A stretch of 15,811 nt of DNA, taken from the NCBI GenBank assembly GCA_963579925.1, contig CAUZJA010000043.1, positions 1 through 15,811 on the forward strand, given 5' to 3'. The notes beneath the pieces are model-generated. The model ran no database searches. It worked only from the letters and a program-made list of their open reading frames with translations, and was not told the DNA's origin. Shown piece by piece: positions 7,797-15,243 of the stretch (its first letter is position 1; every line of letters starts with the position of its first letter). The stretch comes from UBA1151 sp963579925 (GTDB lineage Bacteria; Chloroflexota; Dehalococcoidia; Lucifugimonadales; Lucifugimonadaceae). Made by a program: the position numbers and the translations under genes.

Positions 7797-10618
7797 CGCA
7801 GTCGCCACTGGAATTTGGCGCACAGCCTGACCTGGCTCCAACCGAGCAGGTGATGGTGGCGCTTGACCTTGAGACCACTGGCCTCAACAACAAGTCAGAT
7901 CGAATCATCGAAGTTGGCGCGGTGAAATTCCGCGGCGGTGAGGTGATCAACACCATCTCGATGCTGGTGAACCCTCACAAGAAGCTGAATCGGTTCATCA
8001 TTGGCCTCACCGGGATCACACAAGAAGATGTTGATGGTGCACCAAGCTGGGACAGCGTTGTCAGCGATGTTGCATCGTTCATTGGCAACTACCCGATGGT
8101 TGGCCATCGCGTGTCGTTTGATGCCGGTTTCCTGAAGACTCATAACGCGCCGGTTTCCGGGCCGCTCTACGATACGTACGAACTGGCGTCAGTGCTGCTT
8201 CCCGGTGGGCCAGATTACTCACTTGGTGGCATGTCTTCGCGCTTCGGCTTCACCCACGAAAATCCGCATCGAGCTCTTTCAGACGCGCTAGCAACGCGCG
8301 ATCTATTCCTCATGTTCCTTGAGCAGATGAACGACGTCGATGCAGCGGTATTGCGCCAGTTTGTGCGGCTGGGCACCGGTGGCGACTGGACCGTTGGTCG
8401 AATCGCCTCGCAATTGCTGGACAGCGCTGCCCCGAACAAGAAGCGCACGCTGCTCGCTCCGCCCGGTATCGACCGCAACGAACTCAACGCCCGATTGCGT
8501 GTTGAGACGGCGCAGTCGACTACTATCGTGAACGCTTCGGCGGTCGACGCAATTTCTAACGTGTTCGCGCCTGAGGGCATCCTCTCGGAGAATCTGCCGG
8601 CGTACGAGCACCGAGAGCAGCAGGTGCGGATGGCGTCTGCGGTCAGCGACGCCATCAATGATGGCTCGCATCTGGTTGTTGAGGCTGGAACGGGTGTCGG
8701 GAAGTCGCTGGCGTATCTGGTTCCCGCTGCTCTGCGGGCACTCTCAGGCGGCGGGACAGTTGTTGTTTCCACCAACACAATCAACCTCCAAGATCAGTTG
8801 ATGACCAAGGACGTTCCCGCCGTAGAGGACGTGCTTGAGGCGATGGGCATTCCCAAAGGAACGCTGCGCGTGGCCCAACTCAAAGGTCGTGCGAACTACA
8901 TCTGTTTCAAGCGTTGGCTCCACGCCCAGGCATCAGAAACCAACGACTTCGATAACGCACGTGTGCTGGGCAAGACGCTCAACTGGCTACAGACCACGGA
9001 GACCGGTGATCGAGGCGAACTCAGCCTGCCCCGCTACGAAAGCGCAATTTTCTCCCGGATGTCTGCTCAGGGTGCGATGGGATGCCCTTCGCCAGACGGC
9101 CCGTGTTTCCTTCGCAAGGCACGCTATGCCGCGCAGACGGCACACATCGTCGTCGTCAACCACGCCATGCTGATGTCTGACGTAGCCATGGGTGGTGGTC
9201 TGATTCCGGATCACTCAGCGCTGATCATCGATGAGGCGCATCATCTGGAAGCTGTAGCAACAAGGCATCTTGGATTCAGCGTCAACCAGCTGCAGTTTGA
9301 GAGTGAGGTCACAGGCCTGCAGGGCGAACGGGGAGTGCTCTCCGACACCGTGAGGATCATCACAGCGAAATCGACTTCAGGCAGCGACAGTAACAGCGTG
9401 ATTGACGATATCAATGGCGTGCAGGCAGACGTCGGAAAAGCCCGCACTGCAATTGGCGAATTCTATGACTTGCTGGGCATCGTGACGAACAAGCTTACCG
9501 GCGGATCAGGCTACGAAACGCGCATAACTAGCGGCACTCGTGCTCAGCCTGCGTGGGAGAACCTGGAGATTGCCTGGGAGAACATGGAACTGGCCACCGG
9601 CAATGTTGAGACCGGCCTCCGCAAAGTGCTTGATCGGGTAGGGCGTGCACTGCCGAAAGAAAACGAAGAGGCCGAGGCTGCACATCTCAATCTGCAGGCC
9701 GCAGTTGATTCGATTTCAGAAATTCGGATCGGACTGCGCAAGGCGATTGTCGAACCAGAGCAGGATCAGATTTATTGGCTCAACTCCCAGCAGAATGACA
9801 CGGTCATCACTGTGAATGCTGCGCCGCTCAGAGTTGGCCCAATTCTGGAAGAAGAGCTGTTTGCCCGTGAGCGCTCAGTGGTTCTCACCAGCGGTACTCT
9901 GAGCACCGGTGAGGGGTTCGAGCGCCTAAAGGCGGCGGTAGGCCTGAACAGCGGCGTCGAGATCGATCTGGGTTCGCCATTTGACTACAAGGCCGCTGCA
10001 CTCGTCGCTATTCCACAGGATCTACCCGAGCCAAATCAGCAGGGCTATCCCGCGGCCGTTCATCAGGCAATCCGAGACATTGCCCTGGCCACCCGCGACC
10101 GGATGCTGGTGCTGTTCACATCCAACTCAGCGCTTCAGACTGCCCGAGAGGCGCTGAAGGATGATCTTGGTGCTGAAGGAATACAGGTAATCGGCCAGGG
10201 GCCAGATGGCACGCCATACCGCATTATGAACCAGCTCAGGGCGAACAAAGAGACTGTCGCTCTCGGTGCCAGCAGCCTATGGGAAGGCGTCGATCTCGAT
10301 GGCACATCTATCAAGACGATTGTGATCGCACGTCTGCCGTTCCCGGTGCCGTCAGAGCCAGTGTTTGAGGCGCGCTCAGAGCAGTACGACGATAGTTTCA
10401 ACGAGTACGCAGTGCCTGAAGCGGTGATGCGGTTCCGCCAGGGCTTCGGGCGCCTCATCAGGAAAACAAGTGACCGAGGCGCACTAGTGATTCTCGATAG
10501 CCGAGTCGCAAACAAGCGCTACGGCGAACGATTCATCTCAGCGCTGCCTGATTGCCGTATTGAGCGGGGAACGGTGGCTGGACTGGGCGAGAGGGTGAAG
10601 AAGTGGCTAGCCTGGTAG
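7793..10618 (+). CDS. DinG/XPD-family helicase fused to an N-terminal DEDDh 3'-5' exonuclease
   Basis: A 941-residue two-part enzyme of a type found in Firmicutes and Chloroflexi. Residues 18-180 form a DnaQ-like exonuclease with all five residues of the DEDDh set: Asp25 and Glu27 (ALDLETTG), Asp110 (GHRVSFDAGF), His159 and Asp164 (NPHRALSDA). The helicase part has YEHREQQ (271-277), Walker A VEAGTGVGKS (296-305), Walker B IIDEAHHLE (478-486, DEAH box 480-483) and motif VI RFRQGFGRLIRK near the C-terminus. Between motifs I and II lies the region that binds an iron-sulfur cluster in DinG/XPD; it shows Cys371, Cys431 and Cys438 but no obvious fourth cysteine. Such enzymes unwind DNA or DNA-RNA structures in repair and replication. 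It overlaps the PHP gene by 4 bases and the glycosylase gene by 16, so all three are probably co-transcribed and translationally coupled. Confidence 0.92.
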   Translation: MTQSPLEFGAQPDLAPTEQVMVALDLETTGLNNKSDRIIEVGAVKFRGGEVINTISMLVNPHKKLNRFIIGLTGITQEDVDGAPSWDSVVSDVASFIGNYPMVGHRVSFDAGFLKTHNAPVSGPLYDTYELASVLLPGGPDYSLGGMSSRFGFTHENPHRALSDALATRDLFLMFLEQMNDVDAAVLRQFVRLGTGGDWTVGRIASQLLDSAAPNKKRTLLAPPGIDRNELNARLRVETAQSTTIVNASAVDAISNVFAPEGILSENLPAYEHREQQVRMASAVSDAINDGSHLVVEAGTGVGKSLAYLVPAALRALSGGGTVVVSTNTINLQDQLMTKDVPAVEDVLEAMGIPKGTLRVAQLKGRANYICFKRWLHAQASETNDFDNARVLGKTLNWLQTTETGDRGELSLPRYESAIFSRMSAQGAMGCPSPDGPCFLRKARYAAQTAHIVVVNHAMLMSDVAMGGGLIPDHSALIIDEAHHLEAVATRHLGFSVNQLQFESEVTGLQGERGVLSDTVRIITAKSTSGSDSNSVIDDINGVQADVGKARTAIGEFYDLLGIVTNKLTGGSGYETRITSGTRAQPAWENLEIAWENMELATGNVETGLRKVLDRVGRALPKENEEAEAAHLNLQAAVDSISEIRIGLRKAIVEPEQDQIYWLNSQQNDTVITVNAAPLRVGPILEEELFARERSVVLTSGTLSTGEGFERLKAAVGLNSGVEIDLGSPFDYKAAALVAIPQDLPEPNQQGYPAAVHQAIRDIALATRDRMLVLFTSNSALQTAREALKDDLGAEGIQVIGQGPDGTPYRIMNQLRANKETVALGASSLWEGVDLDGTSIKTIVIARLPFPVPSEPVFEARSEQYDDSFNEYAVPEAVMRFRQGFGRLIRKTSDRGALVILDSRVANKRYGERFISALPDCRIERGTVAGLGERVKKWLAW

Positions 10619-11499
10619 TCGGCAACGATTCCTACGCAGTCCCTGACAGCCGCGGAATCGATATCGAATCGACACTGGATGGCGGGCAGGCATTTCGCTG
10701 GTACGGATCACCTGAGACGGGATATCGCGGGGTCATCGGTGAGGCTGTCTATCTGATTACCAATGGTGACTCGGGCGTTGAGTTTGAAATCCTTTCAGGC
10801 GCGGTTCCAGATGATCCCGTCGCAATGGTGTCCGACTATCTGGGAGCCAGTTCCGACTTCGAAGGCTTCATGGAGCGTTACAAGAGCGACGATGTGATTG
10901 GCCCGGCGCTGGTGGCATGGGATGGCCTTCGCGTGCTGCGGCAAGATCCGTGGGAGAACCTGGTTGCGTTCATCACTTCGGCCACATCAAACGTTCCTCG
11001 GATCAAGCTAAACGTCGGTTCCATCGCATGTGAACTAGGAGACCAAATTGGAGAGGGCGAGCGCGATTTTCGCTTTCCTTCCCCTGAGATTGTACGAGAC
11101 GCAGGTGATGAGCGGCTCCGCGAACTTAGACTTGGTTTCCGAGCTCCCTACATAGTGGAAGCTGCCGAACGCGTAGCAGATGGCCGTCTTCCGATCCACG
11201 AGTTGCGTGACGCCGGATACTCCGAGGCTCGCGCTGCGCTGATGGCGATCAAGGGCATCGGCGAGAAAGTAGCGGATTGCGTGCTCGCCTTCTCGCTAGA
11301 TAAGGGAGAGTCGTTCCCGGTGGACCGATGGATCGAGCGTGCATTGGTGCAGTGGTATGGCATGCCTGAGAACAAGAACAAAAGCGCTGCGGCGGACTGG
11401 GCGAGAGAACGCTTCGGCACTGATGCCGCCTACGTCAATCAGTACCTGTTCCATCGGCAACGGATGGAAGGCAGAGGGATTACGTCAGCGGCTAAGTAA
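10603..11499 (+). CDS. OGG1-like 8-oxoguanine DNA glycosylase/AP lyase
   Basis: A 298-residue base-excision repair enzyme. The N-terminal OGG_N-type domain shows the family motif LDGGQAFRW (25-33). The HhH-GPD domain follows, with VLRQDPWENLVAFITSA (111-127, matching the OGG1 'QDPxExLxxFIxS' block) and the helix-hairpin-helix AIKGIGEKVADCVLAFSL (215-232). Lys222 is the expected Schiff-base nucleophile and Asp241 (PVDRWIER) the catalytic aspartate. It should remove oxidised guanine paired with cytosine and nick the abasic site. GTG at 10603 lies inside the last codons of the helicase gene, which suggests translational coupling. Its 3' end overlaps the convergent nucleotidyltransferase gene by 8 bases. 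Confidence 0.9.
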   Translation: MASLVVGNDSYAVPDSRGIDIESTLDGGQAFRWYGSPETGYRGVIGEAVYLITNGDSGVEFEILSGAVPDDPVAMVSDYLGASSDFEGFMERYKSDDVIGPALVAWDGLRVLRQDPWENLVAFITSATSNVPRIKLNVGSIACELGDQIGEGERDFRFPSPEIVRDAGDERLRELRLGFRAPYIVEAAERVADGRLPIHELRDAGYSEARAALMAIKGIGEKVADCVLAFSLDKGESFPVDRWIERALVQWYGMPENKNKSAAADWARERFGTDAAYVNQYLFHRQRMEGRGITSAAK

Positions 11500-12775
11500 G
11501 CATCGGTAGGCGGCGCTTCACGTGCGCCTCTTCTTCAAAGCGAGACATGATCGTCTTATCGAGTCGACCAACTTTTAGTTCGTCAATGAGTTTGCCGACC
11601 AGCGGACCTTGCGGCACGCCCAATTCCAGAAGATCATCGCCGTTTAGTTCAGGCTTTGAGTGCTGATACTCGCTGAGGTATCTAGATAATCGATCGCGTC
11701 GCAGGAGTGGAGGAGCAAGTTGTAACTGCGCTTGAAGTGCAACCTCCGGGAATGATGAGAGAAGCTCAACGACTTCACTCGGCTTTAAATCAGCCTGGTC
11801 GAGGATTCCCGCTACCCCTTTGAATTTTGGCCCGGCACGGAGAGCGTCAGCCCAGTCGGAACTCAGATCCAATTCTGAACTCAATGCATCGGCCTCACCT
11901 TCCGTGAGAGCGGAACCTATGAGCGCGATGTAGTAGGTGTGCAGCTCTTCATCTGAGAGCGAATCAGGCGCGCTCTCAAACTTGCTCAGCGCTTGACTGT
12001 TGATTCTCAGCGCAGGGTGAATGCAGGCAAGCAGGCCACGCTCTTCAGCGCGTTTGAGAATGTCGACCGTGGACGCCTCCCCAAAGATCAGTCGCAACTC
12101 AGCGAGCCGCCGAAATGGCGAAACGGTCGTCAGGTTTCCAGCAGAGTTGACCATCGACGATAGAGTTGACGGATCAATCTTGAAACCCAGTCGGGACTCA
12201 TATCGGACGCCTCGAAGCATTCGCGTTGGGTCGTCGGAAAAGCTGCCCGGATGAAGCGATTTAATCTTTTTCAGCACGATGTCTCGCTGCCCGCCGTGCT
12301 GGTCCATGAGATCACCCCAGCGCGCTGGGGTCAGGTCCACAGCCATTGCGTTGACTGTGAAATCACGGCGCGCCAGATCATCTTCCAGCGTTCCCGGCTG
12401 TACCAAAGGTAGAGCGCCTGGCTCCGCATAGCTTTCGCTGCGGATCATGCTGATATCGATATCTAGTCCTGCAGCTATGATCTTGGCCGTGCCAAACTCA
12501 GACCGGTACGTCACTTCTCCGCGAATCTTGACCGCAAGCTCATCGGCAAATGCAGGCCCATTGGCGTCAACGGCAATGTCGTAGTCGTTTGATTGAACAC
12601 CCAGGAACATATCCCGGACCTGGCCGCCCACCAGGTAGGCGACAGTAGCGCCAGCCGCGTTTTTGCCCGCGGCCAGTGAGCCAGCCTCTCCCAGAATGTG
12701 GAGGGCGTTTGGTAATAGAGTCTTGTCGAGGAATGATCCAACGTTTGCCATTGGGTCGATTGTAGCGCCGGACAC
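11492..12775 (-). CDS. cca: CCA-adding tRNA nucleotidyltransferase / poly(A) polymerase family
   Basis: A 427-residue class II nucleotidyltransferase. The head domain shows YLVGGQVRDMFLG (47-59), the metal-binding pair Asp64/Asp66 in NDYDIAVD, and RRDFTVNAMAVDL (136-148), the ribose and NTP-selecting region. DDPTRMLRGVRYESRLGF (181-198) starts the neck. Such enzymes build or repair the 3' CCA end of tRNA; some relatives add poly(A) instead, and sequence alone does not fully separate them. The C-terminal part is helical, with no recognisable HD phosphohydrolase motif. The start is uncertain: GTG at 12775 has GGAAG close before it, while ATG at 12751 is eight codons in. The gene is convergent with the glycosylase gene and divergent from the DsbA-family gene. 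Confidence 0.88.
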   Translation of the reverse strand: MSGATIDPMANVGSFLDKTLLPNALHILGEAGSLAAGKNAAGATVAYLVGGQVRDMFLGVQSNDYDIAVDANGPAFADELAVKIRGEVTYRSEFGTAKIIAAGLDIDISMIRSESYAEPGALPLVQPGTLEDDLARRDFTVNAMAVDLTPARWGDLMDQHGGQRDIVLKKIKSLHPGSFSDDPTRMLRGVRYESRLGFKIDPSTLSSMVNSAGNLTTVSPFRRLAELRLIFGEASTVDILKRAEERGLLACIHPALRINSQALSKFESAPDSLSDEELHTYYIALIGSALTEGEADALSSELDLSSDWADALRAGPKFKGVAGILDQADLKPSEVVELLSSFPEVALQAQLQLAPPLLRRDRLSRYLSEYQHSKPELNGDDLLELGVPQGPLVGKLIDELKVGRLDKTIMSRFEEEAHVKRRLPMLT

Positions 12776-12865
12776 TACTTCCGCAGGCGGTTCTAATCAC
12801 AAAACTCGGTAACGAGTAGACTTCACCTGCACGGAAACAGAGTTTTCCCAGCAGCTCAAATGATT

Positions 12866-12870
12866 GGAGA
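12866..12870 (+). promoter_or_regulatory. Ribosome binding site for the DsbA-family (candidate selenoprotein) gene
   Basis: GGAGA lies 6 bases before the TTG at 12877. It supports a start upstream of the in-frame TGA at 12916, rather than at the GTG at 12940, which has no comparable site and would leave out the redox motif. Confidence 0.65.
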
Positions 12871-12876
12871 AGTGGA

Positions 12877-13500
12877 TTGAGCCAGACAAGAGCCGAAATC
12901 TGGATGGACTTCACCTGACCGTGGGTCAACCAGACAGCCGTGTGGCTGGACAAAGTTAAAGAGCAAGTCCCGGATCTGGACCTTGTTTGGCGGTCATTCT
13001 CCCTGGAGCAGCAGAATTCCAAAGAGGGACCGGAATGGAAGGCGTGGGAACAGGGCGATGACTACGAACCCCGTGGACTTCTGGCCCTTCGATCTGGCGT
13101 TGCTTCAAGAGCGTATGGCGCTGACATCAGCTGGAAGTACACTCTGGCGCTGCTCAAGACGCGTCATGATGACAAGGCAGACATTCGCGAGATGAGTATC
13201 ATTCTGGATGTTGCTGAGTCTGTTGGCATTGATCGTGAAGATTTCGAGTCGAAGATCAATGATCCAGAAATGCTGGCAACGGTTGGCCGAGAGCACGAGC
13301 AAGCGGCTGAGCAGGAGATTTTTGGCACACCAACGTATTTGTTTGAAGGCGGCAAGCCCGCTTTCCTGAAGATGTTTGCACCGCCTGATGAGAATGTGAT
13401 GGAAGCCTGGAATGCAATATCCGTTATTGCGGCCGGGAACATCCAATTCGGAGAACTTAAGAGGCCTCAACCGCCATGGCCAAAGAACGTCTTCGATTAG
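12877..13500 (+). CDS. DsbA-family thioredoxin-fold protein, candidate selenoprotein (in-frame TGA at the active-site Cys)
   Basis: Read from TTG 12877 through TGA 12916-12918, the frame gives a 207-residue protein beginning MSQTRAEIWMDFT-U-PWVNQT. Family members of this FrnE/DsbA-like group start with 'xxVEIWMDFTCPWC', so the TGA stands exactly at the first Cys of CxxC (residue 14); the second Cys is Val17. The rest is intact: WRSFSLEQ (38-45), the helical insert, EIFGTPTYLF with the cis-proline of the thioredoxin fold (Pro152), and a C-terminal KRPQPPWPKNVFD typical of the group. No cysteine occurs anywhere. There is no signal peptide, so it should act in the cytoplasm. A stem-loop right after the TGA supports selenocysteine insertion. 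The alternatives are a sequencing error (TGC or TGT to TGA) or a nonsense-mutated gene giving a product from 12940 without an active site; the clean downstream frame argues against long-standing decay. Confidence 0.75.
12916..12951 (+). promoter_or_regulatory. TGA codon plus SECIS-like stem-loop
   Basis: The TGA (12916-12918) is followed by a perfect 5-bp stem, CAGCC (12935-12939) with GGCTG (12944-12948), closing a GTGT loop (12940-12943). A lower helix, GTC (12925-12927) with GAC (12949-12951), can form with a bulge on the 5' side. Counting the U of UGA as 1, the loop begins with G25 and U26. Bacterial SECIS elements have a short stem close after the UGA with a G or GU at the start of the apical loop; in E. 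coli fdhF these bases are at about positions 23-24. The folding is by eye. Confidence 0.55.
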
Positions 13501-13550
13501 TTCTATCGAGGCACCGGCTATGAACGGCTGGAATTAGGGACCTGACGATA

Positions 13551-14267
13551 TTGAATGAGGAAGCCCAAATAGCAGGGTTGAGCAAGTTTGCTCAGAAGAT
13601 CGGGATCAGCTTCAGTGATCCCGATCTTCTGCGTTTGGCGCTCACCCATGCCTCTTATCCAAACGAAAAAGGCAGTAGTCCCCTCGACTCGAACGAACGC
13701 CTGGAGTTTTTGGGAGACGCGCTAGTCGGCCTGTACGTGGCGGAGCATCTATTTGAGCAGATGCCAGAAACCCGGGAAGGTGAGTTGACCGTTCGTCGCT
13801 CACATGCCGTGCGCGGGGAAGCATTGGCCGTGGCGGCGCGGCGTCTGGGAATTGGCGATTATCTGATCCTTGGCAATGGCGAGCGAAACGCAGGTGGCGG
13901 TGATCGCACTTCCAATCTGGCAGGCGCATTTGAGGCGCTTGTAGGTGCAGTTGCACTCGACCCTGGTGGACACGATACGCGGGCATTTGTACTCCGCGTT
14001 CTGGCAGATGAGATTTCGGCAGCGATGGAACCCGGCGCAGGCAAAGATCCCAAATCCCTGTTGCAGGAGCATCTTCAGGCCAAAGGCATCGCTCTGCCAG
14101 GGTACGAAGTGGTCGAGCAGACCGGTTCAGAGCAGGACAAAGTGTGGCAGATGGAGGTTCTCATTGAGGGCAAATCCGTCGCCACAGGAGAAGGCCGTCG
14201 AAAGGTCGATGCTGAACGACAGGCTGCAGATGAGGCACTGAGAATGTTGAGTAGCGGCAATTCATGA
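13551..14267 (+). CDS. rnc: Ribonuclease III
   Basis: A 238-residue double-stranded-RNA endonuclease for rRNA and mRNA processing. The catalytic domain has the signature NERLEFLGDAL (48-58, with Glu49, Glu52 and Asp56) and AFEALVGAV with the metal-binding Glu128. The double-stranded-RNA-binding domain spans about 166-234 (DPKSLLQEHLQAKGI to RQAADEALRML). One catalytic position is unusual: the Asp found three residues before the last Glu in E. coli (Asp114) is Gly125 here (NLAGAFEAL). The TTG start at 13551 has AGGGA at 13536-13540 upstream; no ATG or GTG fits the family length. The gene lies 50 bases after the DsbA-family gene and 36 before ftsY, and rnc-ftsY adjacency is common in bacteria. 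Its stop codon lies inside an 18-base palindrome. Confidence 0.93.
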   Translation: MNEEAQIAGLSKFAQKIGISFSDPDLLRLALTHASYPNEKGSSPLDSNERLEFLGDALVGLYVAEHLFEQMPETREGELTVRRSHAVRGEALAVAARRLGIGDYLILGNGERNAGGGDRTSNLAGAFEALVGAVALDPGGHDTRAFVLRVLADEISAAMEPGAGKDPKSLLQEHLQAKGIALPGYEVVEQTGSEQDKVWQMEVLIEGKSVATGEGRRKVDAERQAADEALRMLSSGNS

Positions 14268-14273
14268 ATTGCC
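14256..14273. repeat. Perfect 18-bp palindrome at the rnc stop codon
   Basis: GGCAATTCATGAATTGCC is perfectly self-complementary (9+9 bases, no loop). It covers the last codons and TGA stop of rnc and ends 20 bases before the ftsY ribosome binding site. With no loop and no T run it is not a standard terminator. As DNA it could be a dimeric protein-binding site; as RNA, two transcripts could pair through it. The function is unknown. Confidence 0.6.
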
Positions 14274-14292
14274 AACGCACGATAAAGGTAAT

Positions 14293-14296
14293 GGAG
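14293..14296 (+). promoter_or_regulatory. Ribosome binding site deciding a CTG start for ftsY
   Basis: GGAG lies 7 bases before the CTG at 14304. The ftsY frame has a stop at 14289-14291 and then no ATG, GTG or TTG until 14463, which is inside the conserved N domain. This site therefore favours CTG as the initiation codon. Confidence 0.55.
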
Positions 14297-14303
14297 TAGT
14301 CAA

Positions 14304-15242
14304 CTGTTCAAGTTTTTAAAGCGCGGCGATAAGACTGCCGAAACTGCAGCGAAGTCAGGCAAGTCATTCTCTCGGCTACTGGGTGGGGTTTTTGGTCGTG
14401 ATTCGCTTGATGATGAATTCTGGGAAGAGTTAGAAGAAGCGCTAATCATCAGCGACGTTGGTATGGAGTCGACCATGGATTTGGTCGGCCGAGTTCGCAC
14501 GCGGGTTGATGATGAAGGCACGACTGAACCGGAATCCGTCCGAAGCACTCTCCGTGAGGAGATCACGGCCACGTTGAACTCCGCGAACACGTCGAATGAC
14601 GTCGCTGACGATGCAAAAGTGGTCTACCTGGTGACAGGTGTGAACGGTGCCGGAAAAACCACCAGCATCGCCAAGCTTGCGCATGCTGCGAAGTCAGAAG
14701 GCAAGTCAGTCTTGTTGGCCGCTGCCGACACGTTTCGCGCCGGTGCTATTGAGCAGCTTCAGACGTGGGGCGAGCGCCTGGGCATCGACGTGATCGCGCA
14801 TCAGGCGGGCGGTGATCCCGGTGCCGTTGCGTATGACGCCATCAAAGCAGCCAAATCACGCGATGTGGACGTACTATTTATTGACACTGCTGGCCGTCTT
14901 CAAACGTCCCACAATCTCATGGCTGAACTGGAGAAGGTTGGCCGCGTTGTTGACCGAGAAGTCGGAGATTACGAGCAACGTGGGATTCTTGTACTGGACG
15001 CGACTACAGGACAGAACGGACTGATTCAGGCCAAGTCATTCGGTGCCTCAGTGCGCTGTGACGGAGTTGTTTTGACCAAACTGGATAGCACTGCCAAAGG
15101 CGGCATAGTTCTTGCAATCGCGGGCGATCTGAAGCTGCCGGTCTGGTACATCGGCACTGGCGAGTCGCTTGAAGATATCTCTACCTTTGACCTCGAGGCG
15201 TTTGCCCGGACCATTGTTCCCGACGCTGTTGCAGAGGCATAG
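14304..15242 (+). CDS. ftsY: Signal recognition particle receptor FtsY
   Basis: The SRP GTPase that docks ribosome-nascent chain-Ffh complexes at the inner membrane. Read from CTG 14304 it has 312 residues: a short basic N-terminus (LFKFLKRGDKTAETAAK), the helical N domain (LDDEFWEELEEALIISDVG) and the GTPase domain. The GTPase motifs are G1 GVNGAGKTTSIAKL, then DTFRAGAIEQLQTW, G3 DTAGRLQ, G4 TKLDSTAKGG and the closing GTGESLEDISTFD. The long acidic A domain of E. coli FtsY is absent, as in many non-proteobacteria, so membrane contact should rely on the basic N-terminal helix. The nearest standard start, ATG 14463, would remove most of the N domain and is rejected. The gene follows rnc by 36 bases and is probably co-transcribed with it. 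Confidence 0.93.
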   Translation: MFKFLKRGDKTAETAAKSGKSFSRLLGGVFGRDSLDDEFWEELEEALIISDVGMESTMDLVGRVRTRVDDEGTTEPESVRSTLREEITATLNSANTSNDVADDAKVVYLVTGVNGAGKTTSIAKLAHAAKSEGKSVLLAAADTFRAGAIEQLQTWGERLGIDVIAHQAGGDPGAVAYDAIKAAKSRDVDVLFIDTAGRLQTSHNLMAELEKVGRVVDREVGDYEQRGILVLDATTGQNGLIQAKSFGASVRCDGVVLTKLDSTAKGGIVLAIAGDLKLPVWYIGTGESLEDISTFDLEAFARTIVPDAVAEA

Positions 15243-15243
15243 G

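Noticed and set aside
12801..12848. Small stems (ACTCG-GTAA-CGAGT at 12804-12817; AAAACTC against GAGTTTT) between the cca and DsbA-family genes, considered as a riboswitch or promoter element
   Set aside because: They are short, mutually exclusive in part, and match no riboswitch I know. Reported here only so they are not lost.
12940..13500. A shorter DsbA-family gene starting at GTG 12940
   Set aside because: This start has no good ribosome binding site, loses the first strand and redox motif of the fold, and ignores the matching family sequence encoded upstream of the TGA.
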